From Heterostelium album PN500 (lineage: Eukaryota; Evosea; Eumycetozoa; Acytosteliales; Acytosteliaceae): a stretch of 64,000 bases of DNA. The notes beneath the pieces were generated by a model. The model did no database searches. It saw only the letters and a program-made list of their open reading frames with translations, and was not told the DNA's origin. Made by a program: the position numbers and the translations under genes. Position 1 is the stretch's first letter; the number at the start of each line of letters is the position of its first letter. The stretch is taken from contig NW_008805104.1 of the NCBI RefSeq assembly GCF_000004825.1, positions 1 to 64,000 on the forward strand. Reading direction: 5' to 3'. This document shows, one piece after another, positions 1 to 11,691 of this stretch.

Positions 1-871
1 ATAAATATTGTTAAATATTTGATAAATATTTTTCAAAATCTTGAATTTACCTCCCCATCGCACATATACCAAATTTATGATCAAAGTTAGTGTTTGAAAA
101 CATATTATTCAAATAGTTACAAGAGTTAAATAATAAATCAAATAATATCAGTAATACTATTGAAATTAAAAAATTTATACTACATTTCACATGTGAATAT
201 GTATGTCATATATCATATATAGTTTATAAAACGTTTTTTGATTTTAATCACTTGACTTTATGTATTTTTTGGTGTATTAGCAATTTAAATACTATACACC
301 GACTACTATATAGTCTCACAGACTGTGATATAACTATTTTATTATATATGTAATTAGTCAATGACTGTATGACATATAGTATGACATATGTAGTTTGAAA
401 TTTCTACACACTGGTATGTTTTTCAAATAGATTAAGTTAACCAATTAAATTCCGTACAAGTACAACGCACCACGAATCAATTCAACTCCTAAACATTCAT
501 TTAATATCTTGATCCTTTTATAATGGTATAAACAGTCAATGAACTATATGTATATGAAAAAAAAATAATTTGTTTTATTTGTATTTTTCAAAAAAATCAT
601 ACAAATATGAATATATACATATGTATTTTTGTATGTCAAAGTGAAAAATGTGTTAATTAGTGTTATTATAAAATTAAATAATTCAATTCAATTATATCGT
701 ACTTCAATTCATTCACATAGTGTTGTTATATTAACATTTAATAATAATTTTATTGATATAACCGATCGAGGTTTAGAAAATTATTTAATTTATAGATCTA
801 TAAATTTAATAAAGTTTATATTTATTTAATATTTATATTAAAATATATTTGATATATATTTATAATAAATA
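1..871. other. AT-rich stretch without a supported gene
   Basis: Very AT-rich sequence with stops in all frames. The 66-residue open frame at 629-829 is rich in Ile, Asn and Leu and looks like chance. This is where the missing 3' part of the permease at 872-2007 (minus strand) should lie, but I see no exon with membrane-segment character here. Confidence 0.5.
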
Positions 872-2007
872 TTAAATATTCAAATTTAATATTTGAGTTG
901 AGTATTTATTTATTATATTTAGGAGTATTGCTTCGTACAGTGTAAAAGCATTGGATGGACCAGCCGCTACAATCACTGCGTACATACCCCAAATCATCCA
1001 GACTGCAGTTATCAAAACACTTCCGACGACTGCGCGAGGAATCGTCTTTTTAGGATCTTTAGTCTCTGCACCCAAAATGGCAGCGGTTTCAAAACCAACG
1101 AATACCAGAATCGAGAAGACCAAACCCCTACTCAGACCTGAGAATCCACCACTGTATTTACCGACTGGCGTGAATGCCAGTGGGTAATTTCCCTGGTCAC
1201 CACCCTTTGCGACAATGATAGTAGTGAGCACCAGCAATATCACTGTTTCGCAACTAACCAACACCAAACTTATTTTTAACGCAGGGTTAATACCAATGAA
1301 TGCCAGTGCTCCAATGAACAACAGCACGAAAACAGCACAAGCAATCCATGGGAAATCGATATTCAAATTATTAGTAAATACATCGGCTGTCCAACTACTG
1401 AATTGACTATATTAATAATTTAGATAAAAAAATAAAGAGTTAGAACAAAAAAAAATGTTTGAAAGTAAATAATAAAATACATACACAACAGTTTGGACAG
1501 TTAATATTCCATAACCTACAAGCATGAACCAACCAGTAATGAAACCGGTTGTTCCACCTAAACCTTCGGATACATAGCAATAGAAAGAAGCAGAACTATA
1601 TACATATTTTCCAAAAGTACTGATTGTTGATGCCATCGATAAACAACATATAGTGGCAAGCATTAAAGTAAATGGTACATTTGCACCTGCAACCTTTGCA
1701 ATTTGTCCAACCACAAAAAATATACCACCTAAACATATATATTTATTTTCCAAATTGGAAGAAAAAAAATATTGATATTAATTAATCAAAATTCATTTTG
1801 TAATAATAAAAGTTAAGATCATAACTTACATGTTGGACCAATTCCAGAAATGGACATTGCAATACAATGTACCAATCCCAGTGTATTCTTCTTTAGTTCG
1901 TTGTCATGTTGAGCTTTATCGTTGGTTAAAATAGCAGAATCACTGTTGTTTTTTGTATTGTAAATTTCTAAATCAGCAAATGTTTTTAATTCTACGTCCA
2001 CAGTCAT
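872..2007 (-). CDS. Amino-acid permease of the APC superfamily, 3'-shortened
   Basis: Three exons join in phase: 2007-1830, 1728-1485 and 1406-872, giving 318 residues. After a hydrophilic N-terminus, the sequence KKNTLGLVHCIAMSISGIGP starts the first membrane segment. The glycine-rich hydrophobic segments that follow (GPTCGIFFVVGQIAKVAG, then SEGLGGTTGFITGWFM) and a later ETKDPKKTIPRAVVGS loop are typical of APC amino-acid transporters, where a conserved E-x-K-x-P-x-K-x-I-P-R/K motif lies between TM6 and TM7. Such permeases usually have about 450-550 residues and 12 segments. Here the reading frame runs into AT-rich sequence soon after TM7-TM8 (SNAFTLYEAILL) and stops. A further intron could begin near GTACGA at about 915, but no following exon is visible. 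I take it as a truncated gene or pseudogene. Substrate and membrane location cannot be told from sequence. Confidence 0.7.
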
Positions 2008-2280
2008 AGTTTTCTATCCCATTTAATGAAGTTTGTTACAACAAATGAAACAAAACAAAGTAAAACAATACCAAAATAATAAATTTTAAATGTTTATTCT
2101 TTTGTTCAACCCTTTTTTGTCAAATGATTAAGAATAATGATAAGGAATGGTTGAAAAATATGGCAATCGGACAACAATATTTATTTATTTAGGAATTATA
2201 CAATTACTTTTTAAAATAACAATGGTGCAATTGAAAAATTTTTAAAACAGTATAACAAATTGCGTTGGTTTCACTATGAT

Positions 2281-2418
2281 ATGGAAATCGATATTATCAT
2301 TCCGTATGCACTTGCAGTGGGTTTTTTTATTTGCTTATATGTTATTTATTTCTTTATATGCTATTTTTTTGGTTGTATTATTTGTATGTATACCAAAGTC
2401 AAAAAAAGTGTTAGATAA
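2281..2418 (+). CDS. Possible 45-residue single-pass membrane protein
   Basis: An ATG at 2281 opens 45 codons that end at TAA 2416-2418. The peptide starts MEIDIIIPYALAVGFF, continues as one long hydrophobic helix rich in Phe, Tyr, Ile and Cys, and ends in a basic tail (YTKVKKSVR). That is the usual shape of a small integral membrane protein. The base composition is more mixed than in the surrounding spacer. A second ATG in another frame lies four bases upstream, so the frame is not certain. I recognise no family, and a hydrophobic peptide can also arise by chance in AT-rich DNA. Confidence 0.25.
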   Translation: MEIDIIIPYALAVGFFICLYVIYFFICYFFGCIICMYTKVKKSVR

Positions 2419-2445
2419 ACACTGGTATATGTTTTAGTTGTTTGT

Positions 2446-2479
2446 GGACAGGTTGATATAAGTTTATATCAACCTGTCC
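2446..2479. repeat. Perfect 16-bp inverted repeat with 2-base loop
   Basis: GGACAGGTTGATATAA and its exact complement are separated only by GT. The arms are not simple AT sequence. It lies 27 bases after the stop of the 45-codon ORF and would form a strong hairpin in RNA from either strand. No mobile-element ends are visible around it. Confidence 0.85.
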
Positions 2480-2501
2480 AATAAATAACTCACAGTTTTT
2501 A

Positions 2502-2542
2502 TATACACACACACACAATATATATATATATATATATATATA
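2502..2542. repeat. (AC)n and (AT)n microsatellite
   Basis: A short run of AC repeats is followed directly by about 12 AT repeats in the spacer between the permease and the LUC7-like gene. Confidence 0.8.
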
Positions 2543-2690
2543 AATATATATCACACTTGGACAAACATGTTTAATTAATTAAGCAAAGATGATTCACATT
2601 TAAAATTAAATATTTGTTGAATTAATTTTCGCAACCATTTTAAATTAAACTACAAATCAGATTAATGCAATATGAAATATGACAACTTAC

Positions 2691-2821
2691 ACAATTTTTA
2701 CTTTAGAACACTCGTTGTCTTTGTTGTTGTTGCTATTGTCATTGGCATCATAACCAACACTACCACCACCACCACTATCAGAGAGGAGGAGAGGTTCTTT
2801 CTCCGTTGTTGGTGGATACAT
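2691..2821 (-). CDS. Orphan first exon with acidic dileucine motif
   Basis: An ATG at 2821 opens 43 codons plus 2 bases and ends exactly at a consensus donor (GTAAGT at 2690-2685). The peptide begins MYPPTTEKEPLLLSDSGGGG and goes on with an Asn-rich stretch. EKEPLL fits the [DE]xxxL[LI] sorting signal used by endo-lysosomal membrane proteins, so this could be the N-terminus of a vesicle membrane protein. I could not find a second exon before the permease at 2007, and joining to the permease exon would give an early stop. It may be the remaining head of a lost gene, or its other exons are short and unrecognised. Confidence 0.35.
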
Positions 2822-3747
2822 TATTTTGCAATATAAATATTATATAACAATTTAATGTTCTACTACTACTAATACTTCTATTATTATGACTACCTCTACA
2901 ACTATTTGAATTCAGGTTGGCTGAGAAAAGGGTTTATCTTATTATCTTATCTCACTAAATTTAAATAAAACAACACCAAAGATCTTAACCTAATATTAAT
3001 AATTAAAAAAGTATGATTTATACTTTTCAACTATGATATGATATGAAGACAATGATGATTTATTTATTAATGTATTATTTCTTTTTAGTGTAAGAGGTTG
3101 AAGAATTCTTATTATTTTTAGTGAGGAGATTAAACTACTGATTGTTTAGAAGATATTCAAGTGATAATGAACAGATTATTTTTAATCAAAATGAAATTTT
3201 TTGAGAAACAATTTTGATCAATATGAAAAACAAAAAAACAAATCTAAATAAATTTTATAATATGATTAACTTATTTTTGCAGTATGTTTGAATGCACCGG
3301 TAGAATAAAATGATTCCTATCAGTTTAATAATTTTGGGAACTGATTGGGGGTGGTTATCATTATTATTGTTTAATTTTATAAAAAAATTAAAAAAACTAA
3401 ATTTCGGAATAGTTTGTTTTTTTTTTTTTTTGGTTTTTTACATTATTTAAAACATACCATACGATTGTAGCAAATTAAATACTATTATTAGTTTGATGAT
3501 TATTTCTATGAGTTAGTTTTATTTTGAAAATTCAATCTTTGAATAAAAATTTTTTAAAAATAAAATAAAATAAAAATAATAAAAAAAACAAATTTCAAAC
3601 TAAAAAACAATTCCAAATTCATTAATACATTTTTCAAAACATTAATAAGTGAAGTTTACTACTTATCTGTTTTTTTAAAAACAACAACAACAACAATAAT
3701 AATAATATAAACAAACAACTGTCTATCTATTTATTTATCTATAAAAG

Positions 3748-5353
3748 ATGTCAGACGCAATTAGAGCTCAACTTGACGAACTCCTTGGTAAAGATAGAAA
3801 TATGTTGGTAAGTATATTTATTTAATAATATGATATAGTTACAGTCTAGAGAATCAACCTATCAGACAGTGTTATTATATAAATATCTAGAAATAGAATG
3901 GTTAGTTAGTGTGAGTGTGTGAGTGAATGAAGCATCGGATTTATATATACTTTACCTACCAATAAAATAATACTACTACTATTTAATTTAAAGATTAACA
4001 TTTATTTTATAACAAATAAAGTTACTAACTATTTAACTTACCTTTTTTTTTTTTTTTTTTTTTTTACTTCTTTATTTGTGATATCATTAATTTCTTATTT
4101 ATCGATTGTTCAATAATAAATATATAATAATAATAATAACATAATATAGCCAAAGGAGAGAGCAAAGAGACAACCTCATTTCTCGGATCATGAAATATGT
4201 AAATATTTTCTATGTGGTTTGTGTCCAAACGAATTATTCACCAATACAAATATACGTGATTTAGGACCTTGTACAAAGCTACACGATGAAGATTGTCTTA
4301 AACAGTATGTATAATACATTTGTTACTTAACAATAATCTAATCAACTAATTAGCTAACTAACTAACAAACCAACTACTACTACTATTTATTTAGATATAA
4401 TGCATCAAAAGATAAAGATCAATATGATTATGAAAGAGATTGGGTTAGATTGATGGATCAAATCATAACTGATAACGATAAAAAGTATGGTTTAATAGTA
4501 TATACATATATAATAGAAAAATGAATATATCCATGAACAACTTGTAACTAATAATAAAACATGTTTATATAGAGTTAAGAAAAATAAGGAAAGATTGATT
4601 CTTGATGCAGCCAAGTTGGCTGCTGAAGAGGGTCTGCAAGATACTCCAAGTGAACTAAAGGTAGCTATCACTCAGATGGAAGAGAGAATTCAAGCGTTGC
4701 TCAAAAAGTCAGAGGAACTCGGAGAGGAGGGTCAGATCACCGAAGCACAGGATATGATGACTCAAGCCGAAGACCTAAAGAAACAAAAGGCAGAGATGCA
4801 GATCGAGGAGGATGCCCGCTCCCACGATAAAAAGATGTCGGTATGTGATATTTGTGGTGCACTTTTATTTGTAGGTGATAAGGAGAAGCGTTCAATGAGT
4901 CATCTCGAAGGTAAGAAGCATGTCGGGTACGCCAAGCTGAGAGCACACATGGAGGAATACTACAAGACCGCCAAGAGAGACTATCGTCTACCACGACGTG
5001 ACAATTACAACAATAATAACAGAGACTATAATAATAATAGCAATAGAGATAATAACAGCAGCAATAACTATAGAGATCGTGATGGAAGAAGAAGCGATTA
5101 CGGTGGTGGTGGAAGTGGCGGTGGTAGATATCGCGACAGCAGAGATAGAGACAGCAGAGATGGCAGAGACAGTAGAGGATCACCGTACAGCAGAGACAGA
5201 AGAGGTGGTGGCGACTACAACAGAGAGTATCGCGACAGAGACAGCAGAAATCATAGAGAAGAAAGAGATCGTGAACGTGACAGAGAGCGTGAAAGAGATG
5301 ATAGATCATACGATCGTGATTACGACCAAAGAGATCACGACAGAAGATACTAG
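3748..5353 (+). CDS. LUC7-like U1 snRNP-associated splicing factor
   Basis: Four exons join in phase: 3748-3807, 4150-4304, 4395-4484 and 4573-5353, coding for 361 residues. LUC7 proteins sit on the U1 snRNP and help select 5' splice sites. The start MSDAIRAQLDELLGKDRN matches the family N-terminus. The first zinc finger (CKYFLCGLCP, then GPCTKLHDEDC) and the second C2H2 finger (CDICGALLFVGD, then HLEGKKH) are both complete, with a coiled coil between them (about residues 130-195). The last 110 residues are RD/RS/RE dipeptides with Asn and Gly, like the arginine-rich tail of human LUC7L proteins. The second intron region has a T run of more than 20 bases at about 4043-4065. The family is certain; which LUC7L paralogue it matches is not decided. 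Confidence 0.95.
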
Positions 5354-6796
5354 TCGTAGTAGTAGAAGCTTTATAACAAACCAAACCAAACCAAACTAAA
5401 CCAATTCTCCTCACTCTTGACACCAACAACTAAATATCATTAACATAAAGGTACTATCTCATTATTATTATTTTTTTTTTAATTAAATAACAATCAAAAA
5501 AAAATGTAAAAAAAAAAAAGAATAGATTTATTTTTGTATCAGTTATTATTATTATTTATTTTTATTTATATTTCAAGAGAGAAAAAGTTGTAGAAATTTA
5601 TTTTATTTATTAAAGTTTAAAAATAGTAAGTTTTAAGAAACATGAATCAGAAACAACAATATTATAATTCCCAACAATTCAATTCATCGTCACCAAATCG
5701 AGAAAAATACAAACATAACAAAACAATAAACAAAAAAAAAAAAAAGTAGTAATAAAAAAATTCTATTCTTATAAATGCATTCTAATTTTGGTATTCAAGT
5801 TTAATGCACCAACCATTAAAAATGATCTTGCCCTTAAATTTAGTACAGCTCAACACAGTCCAATGCTTGCATTTGAAGACACCACACACTAACCACCTAG
5901 GTTATTATTTTTATTTTTAAAAACACGGAAAGACACTCACTCTCGGTTGGTCACCTATCACTTTGCAATGAGGCATATGTAATGTGGGGGTACGATGATT
6001 TATTTTGTTTTTTGGTGTTTTGATAGGACTTGGGTGATATTACCATCATTGGTTAAACAAGACAACAGTGTGAAACCATTTTTTGATTTGAGGTGCAAAT
6101 CAAAAGAAAAAGGGGGGAAAAATTATGATTTTTTGATTTTTTTTATTGCATAGGCTTCTTTGGTGTGATCATCATACTCCCTCTGGAGAGATAGTAGTAT
6201 TAAAGTTATACAATAAAATAAACAAAACGAGATAATGGGCAATCATAGGTGTGTGTTTGCTTGTAGTTTTAGGCGATTCTAATCATCATTTGTGTGTGGT
6301 GAACATACAAACCATATTTATTATTAAGCATAAAATAATAATGACAATGATGATGTATGGAGCTCCAATCAAATTGCATTGAAAAGTAGCTTTATTACTT
6401 TTCAAAACAAAACAAAAAAAACAAAAAAGAAAAAACAAAAAAAAAAAAACAGACTAAAGTTAACATGCAACAGAACCAAAACCCAACATCAACTCACAAT
6501 AACCTAGCAATAATCGATTCTCAAGAAATTTAGTTTACTAATTTATTATTATAATTTAATCAATCAAAATTCTTTTTTTATTTGAATAAAAATAATACCA
6601 TACTTTTGATTAGTAAAATAATAATAGCAATAGCAATAATAGATATTAGAAAATTTAATAAACCATTAATCAAAAAACTAATCAATCGACCATCCGATTA
6701 ACTATTTTGTTGTTGTTGTTATGTTGTAGTTAAACGATCGTTTTCATTCCGTCAAACCATATATAATCATTCGTTCATAGTTTCATATAAAATTGG
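5354..6796. other. Spacer between LUC7-like and Frizzled-like genes
   Basis: About 1.4 kb with A and T runs, including AAAAAAAACA repeats near 6410-6450, and some more complex CA-rich sequence near 5870-5960. I see no ORF or RNA gene. The right part is the likely promoter of the receptor gene, the left part the 3' end of the LUC7-like gene. Confidence 0.5.
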
Positions 6797-9025
6797 ATGA
6801 AATCTCTAAATATATATTTTTACTTTTTCTTGTTTGTCATATTTAATCTATCGAGTAGGTATTGGAGAGAAATTAGGAGTTTGATAATTTTAATGATCTA
6901 ACGAAAAGTTTTTACACTTTTCCAAACCGATTCTAGTCAATTCTGTTTTTGGATCATATGATATCAATGGAAAATGCGAACTACTCGACAGCCTATCGAT
7001 CTGTAACACAACCATTCCCAACACAACTTTTGTGTATATTTCAAGTGGTGTAACTCAACTGTTTTTAGAAACACAACTTAAAATGTTGGCAACTTCTCAA
7101 AGTTTAGATAATGATTCTTGTAGAAGTTCTACATTATTGTTACTTTGTTCAACTGTATGTTTTAAAAGCATCTCTAAAATTATTTTATATTTATTTTATT
7201 TTTTATATAGTTATATCCTCCATGTGTAACAAAACAATTTAGTAATGAATCAATTACTTTTCCATCATTCCCATGTCAATCAGTGTGTGCAGACAATTCT
7301 GGAAAATGTTCCTTCTATAATCCGGGTATTCTTCCAATTATGAATTGTAGTACAATCAATAGTTTCGGACAACCTGTCTATCCACAAAATAATACATACT
7401 ATAACTTGACTCTAACTACTGGTGATAATATCACAGAGTCTATTCAATGTAATTCAAACTATACACTTAGTATCCCAGCTTGTAAGTTTCAAAATTATTA
7501 CTGCTATTCAATCAAATCTTTAACATTTCTTATTGTAATGATTATAGTTTGTCCATCACCTTTAGCATTTGTACCAGAAAGTGAAAAACATGAAGATACA
7601 TATTATTTATTGGGTGATTCAAGTTGTGCAATTCCATGTCCTTTCAAAGTAGATACCCCTCAAAAAGAATACAATGTCAAAGTAATGACATTGGTGTTGC
7701 ACTCGATCAGTTTCTTTTGTTCAATACTCCTTGTTTTAATTAATGGTGTATTACCAAATGAAATTACTAATACAATGGGAAATATTCTATTCTTTGCAAT
7801 AGGATCAATGTTGATTTCAATTTGTTTCTTCCAGAGTGTAAGTTGTTACAGAACAATTATATATCAATTAAATGAAATTTATTAATAGATTTTTAATTTT
7901 AAAAAATAGACTGCAAATGATTATTTCAGATGTGATGGTAATAGATATATAGTTCAAAAGGATACTAGATGTGGAATAAATGGATTTTTCTTTCAATTTG
8001 GTATTTTGATTACCATTTTCTTCTGGACAATGATTCTCTACGATTACTTTGTAACCATTAGAATGAAAAAGATTGAACACTATAGAAGATATACTATAAC
8101 TATATGGACAATCATATGTATATTAACAATCCTTCCAATGGCAACTCATCAGTTTGCATCCAATTATATAACACCAAACTGTTGGATCATGGATTCTCAA
8201 TGGCAATTAGGAGCATTTTATGGTAATTAAATAATAAGTTAATATAGTCTTTTTATATTAATATTAATTTATAATTCAATTTATCTTTTCACAGTTCCAG
8301 CAATGATTGTTATGGCTTTGGGTTTTTTATTTACTAGTTATATCATAGTAAAAATATTTATGTTATATAAAATTTTAAAACAAAAACAAGTATTAATATA
8401 TAATGTATGTATTATTAATAATATAATTTGATAGTTATTATTTCTAACAAAGTTTTGATAACTTTAATTTTAGCTAAAATTAATATTTGTAATGTTGGTA
8501 GTACTATTTGATTTTGCATGCATTATTGCTTTCAAATTTTATTCTGAGCATCAAGTTAGTGTCTATGCTGCACAGTTGGAGAGTTGGGTATTTTGTCTCT
8601 TGACTTCTGAAAACTGTCAATTTGTATTGCCAGACTATGCAGTTCGTGTAATCCAGGGTATTTCATCTTCGAGTCTGGGAATCATTGGATTTTTGGCGTT
8701 TGGAATCGATCCCAGCGTCGTGACCAATTTCTATCAATCCAAGAAAGTTCTTTGGGTCCTACAGGTACTCGGTAATTCATTCTCTTCCAGCAGTAAATCA
8801 TCGACTAGCAGCAGCGGAAAGAGAGATCAGCGTATGACTATGCTTTCGGAGAGCTCCAAGAGTGGAGTCTCAACTTCTTCACCACCATCGAGAACTCAAT
8901 CCAAACTAAACCTATCGATCAACCAGAGTCAAGCACATTTGGCTACAATAACATTGGCAACCGAAGAACCATTGGAAAGAGAAGACGAACCCCAAACAGA
9001 GCCAGAACCATTAACAGAAGTTTAA
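6797..9025 (+). CDS. Frizzled/Smoothened-like receptor, 7 membrane segments
   Basis: Seven exons join in phase: 6797-6854, 6937-7154, 7211-7481, 7548-7837, 7910-8222, 8295-8404 and 8474-9025, giving 603 residues. Residues 1-19 (MKSLNIYFYFFLFVIFNLS) are a signal peptide. The next 200 residues are a Cys-rich extracellular region with several N-glycosylation sites and spaced cysteines (GKCELL, SICNTT, PCVTKQF, FPCQSVCADNSGKC), which fits a Frizzled-type CRD. Seven hydrophobic segments follow, starting after SSCAIPCPFKV and ending before a Ser/Gln-rich cytoplasmic tail of about 85 residues. This arrangement matches the fsl family of dictyostelids. Ligand and pathway are unknown for most members. 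The first intron choice (6855-6936) rests on phase and on the signal peptide. The 66-base intron at 7482-7547 is open and divisible by three, so its retention would not break the frame. Confidence 0.88.
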
Positions 9026-9247
9026 AACAACATAACGTTATGTTAAAAAATATTTTTTCCATTCACCTAATTTTTTAAACATTCAAACCAACTACATTTC
9101 AAGTTGGCAATAATCGATTACAATTTTTTTTTTTAAATTAAATCCATCAATTTTTAGATGGATTGATTTCAATATCATTTTTTAAACAAACAACAGGACC
9201 AATGTAATTTAAATTTACTTCAAAGAATAGAATAAAATATGAGTTAT

Positions 9248-9910
9248 TTATTGTAAATATTTTCTTTTGTATGATTTACTCTCTCCTGGGGGTTTGACCT
9301 TGGCTAGGTTATATAACGAATGGAGCTCTTCATCTTTCTTTGCCTGCGTCCACTCGTTTGAAACTAGTTTATTGATTGCTGAAACAAAGTCATTTTCTAG
9401 TTTATCGATGTTTGGACCAAAAACCTAAAAATTTAAAAAAAATAATTAATAAAAATATAAAAAAAACAATTGATATTAAACAGTAAAACCTACCTGAGAT
9501 GTATTGAACTCGTTGGAAATTGATGTTTGTAATCAAAACTGTATCTTTGGAGAGATTCGGTGATTCTTTCCGTGGCAGGACTATATTTCACACCTTTCAT
9601 TCGTTGAATATGAGTCAAATTACCACTACCAACACCAATAACTAAATGTGAAAAAAAAAAGATTAATCAAAAAAAACAGTTAACTTTGACAAATTTTTGA
9701 AATGGAAAATTAGTTTTTTATTTTTTAAACTATGATGCTTACCGAATCTAGTTTTATCAACAGATTCTTTGGCAGCTTCTCGATCTTTAAAAGGGATGTG
9801 TACCAATAAACAGTGATTGAAGTGGAGAACTTAGTAATGTACATCAGTAAATCTTTTGAAATTGTTGGTTTTTCCACCTCATCACAACAGTTTAATCTTT
9901 TTTTTACCAT
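9248..9910 (-). pseudogene. Unknown host gene with two apparent frameshifts
   Basis: Coding-like sequence on the minus strand falls in three blocks: about 9910-9744, 9642-9494 and 9424-9248. The third block reads VFGPNIDKLENDFVSAIN and later KLVSNEWTQAKKDEELHSLY up to the stop at 9248-9250. Block 1 starts MVKKRLNCCDEVEKPTISKD, but its sensible frame changes by one base near 9820 (to HIPFKDREAAKESVDKTRF). Block 2 starts VIGVGSGNLTHIQRMKGV and changes near 9530 (to LQTSISNEFNTSQ). In both places one base seems to be missing, while the GT and AG splice ends still look good. So either the gene was lost recently or the assembly has indels. I do not recognise the family; it looks like a soluble protein of about 165 residues. 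Confidence 0.5.
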
Positions 9911-10354
9911 CCCACATTAATTTTCGACTTTCACCACACTAATTTTTGCTTCCACTCTTATAAAAATTTCAAAACTTTGTGTGACAGAGATCATAAAACA
10001 TGAATTTTTTAGCCTTTTTTTTTGACCCAAAAAAAACATTTTATACTGCAACATATTTTTTATTTATATAAAAAAAAAAAATAAGTTTTTAAATAATTTT
10101 TCTAAATAACCTTCATATTATCTTATTTGAACTCATAAATCTATTATTTTAAAATTTAATTCAATTATTTGTTTTATTTTTAAATTTATATATATTTTAT
10201 TTTTTCGAAAAAAATTCGAAAATTCAATTGAAATTTTTTTAATTCATCCATTTTTTGAAAATAAATTAAAAGAAAGATATAGTTGAAATAACAGGGTATA
10301 GAATGATACAAATGATCATACAGCAAATAACAAAAGGGATATGATATACTTTTT

Positions 10355-10745
10355 TTACTTCTGGATCCGGTGGTGCTTCACTGAGAGAATATGGAGAGAT
10401 TGGTTTTTTCAAAATCAGTCATCTGTTGAACTGCACGGCTAGCATTAGTATCTTGCGAGCTACCTGATGGAAGTGGCATTCGGGAGAAATTATTGAAGAT
10501 ATCGACTTGGCAGTGGTTTCGTCTGGATGATATGATTGGACTGATTTTGGTGATGATCCTTCTACTGACTATTGTTAACTTCTTTTTGTAGATCGTATAA
10601 ATATTAATTATATCTGTCGCTAATATATCTTTTCTATGATTATCTTTTCTTCTAGTGTTGTGATAGTTACTAGTACTGCAAATAGTTGAATGTTTAGATT
10701 TGTCTCCATATTCTCTCAGTGAAGCACCACCGGATCCAGAAGTAA
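10355..10745. repeat. 43-bp perfect inverted repeat around a 305-bp segment
   Basis: Positions 10355-10397 and 10703-10745 are exact reverse complements. Each arm contains the coding-like text FWIRWCFTERIWR on its own outward-to-inward strand. The segment between the arms has its protein-like frame on the plus strand (10430-10591: TARLALVSCELPDGSG near the start, then a hydrophobic helix MIGLILVMILLLTIVNFFL and a stop). The gene entering from the right (10694-11691) runs on the minus strand and stops just inside its arm. The picture is of a segment flipped between inverted repeats. No transposase or terminal motif is visible. Confidence 0.85.
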
Positions 10746-11691
10746 TATTGTTTTGGAACTTGAGAAATATCATAATTGCTGTTTTGATCTATAGGTAATG
10801 ATTTGAAAACTTCACTCTCCCTATATTCCTTAATAAACACCTTAAGTTGTTTCCTGGATATAAAATTATTATTAGTTTGATTTTAAAACAAAATTTATTT
10901 TTAAAACTTTAATGATACTCACTTTGTATTTTCTAGTGATATTTTTTTATCAACTTCCAATACAGATATTTCTCCCTTTTCCAATACTTTATTTATTCCT
11001 TTTGTTTCATCTCTATCTTTTTTATTACATAATCTATTTACAATATAGTAAAGTTTGAAAATTGATCTGATTGATTATAGATATCTTTAGAGTCTATACT
11101 ATTAAGATTCTCTTCTATATAAATAGAAATATTATTAAAATTACTATTATTTAAATTATTAATATTTTTTAAATAAAAACTTTGAATAATATTATGAAGA
11201 TGGAAAAGAAGATTGGTTGAGTCTTGAAAAAGTTTCATTATTGATAAAATCCTCTAGTTTTAAATCACTAATAGTTTTATATGTTGACATTCTATATTTG
11301 ATAAATAGAATAAATAAAAATATAAATATTAAAAGCTGCACAAGTAATTCAAAATTTTTATTTTTTTTTTTTTGAAGTTTATCAAAAAACCCTGGATTCT
11401 TAATCAAATCTAAATTTTCAATCTTTTTGTTTTAAATAGCAAATTTTTTGAAAAAGGAAAAACACAGAATTTGCACACATCTGTGACTCAAAAAAATTTA
11501 ACAAATAGGAAATAACATAATATTATTATCTTATTGTTAACATTTAGTTCTAATCATGATATAATAATATCATTAAAAATATTTATATTTAACTTCATTG
11601 TTTTAATTAGTTTCTTTGTCTTAGTCTCTTTTTATTAAATTATATTTAGTTGTACCTCATCTCTTGCAAGAACAGGTTCACCTTTGACCAT
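10694..11691 (-). pseudogene. Broken gene for an unknown membrane-anchored protein
   Basis: A likely start is ATG at 11691 (MVKGEPVLARDE, exon 11691-11656). An exon from 11422 follows (IENLDLIKNPGFFDKLQ, then a membrane helix FELLVQLLIFIFLFILFIKY, then MSTYKTISDLKLEDFINNE). The frame then shifts near 11225 and again near 11055, to continue as VNRLCNKKDRDETKGINKV. A clean intron with GTGAGT donor joins to the exon from about 10847 (KKQLKVFIKEYRESEVFKSL, later DISQVPKQYYFWIRW), which enters the inverted-repeat arm and stops at 10694-10696. The protein would have a short cytosolic head, one membrane helix and an Asn-rich body. I recognise no family. The C-terminal part may be the flipped segment next door. 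Confidence 0.45.

Noticed and set aside
4737-5429. 230-codon minus-strand frame opposite the LUC7-like gene
   Set aside because: Cys/Tyr/Leu-rich mirror of the RD/RS-repeat coding strand; the plus strand has both zinc fingers.
10378-10773. 131-codon minus-strand frame over the inverted repeat
   Set aside because: It runs through both arms and reads the arm in a different frame from the spliced upstream exon; composition is not consistent along its length.
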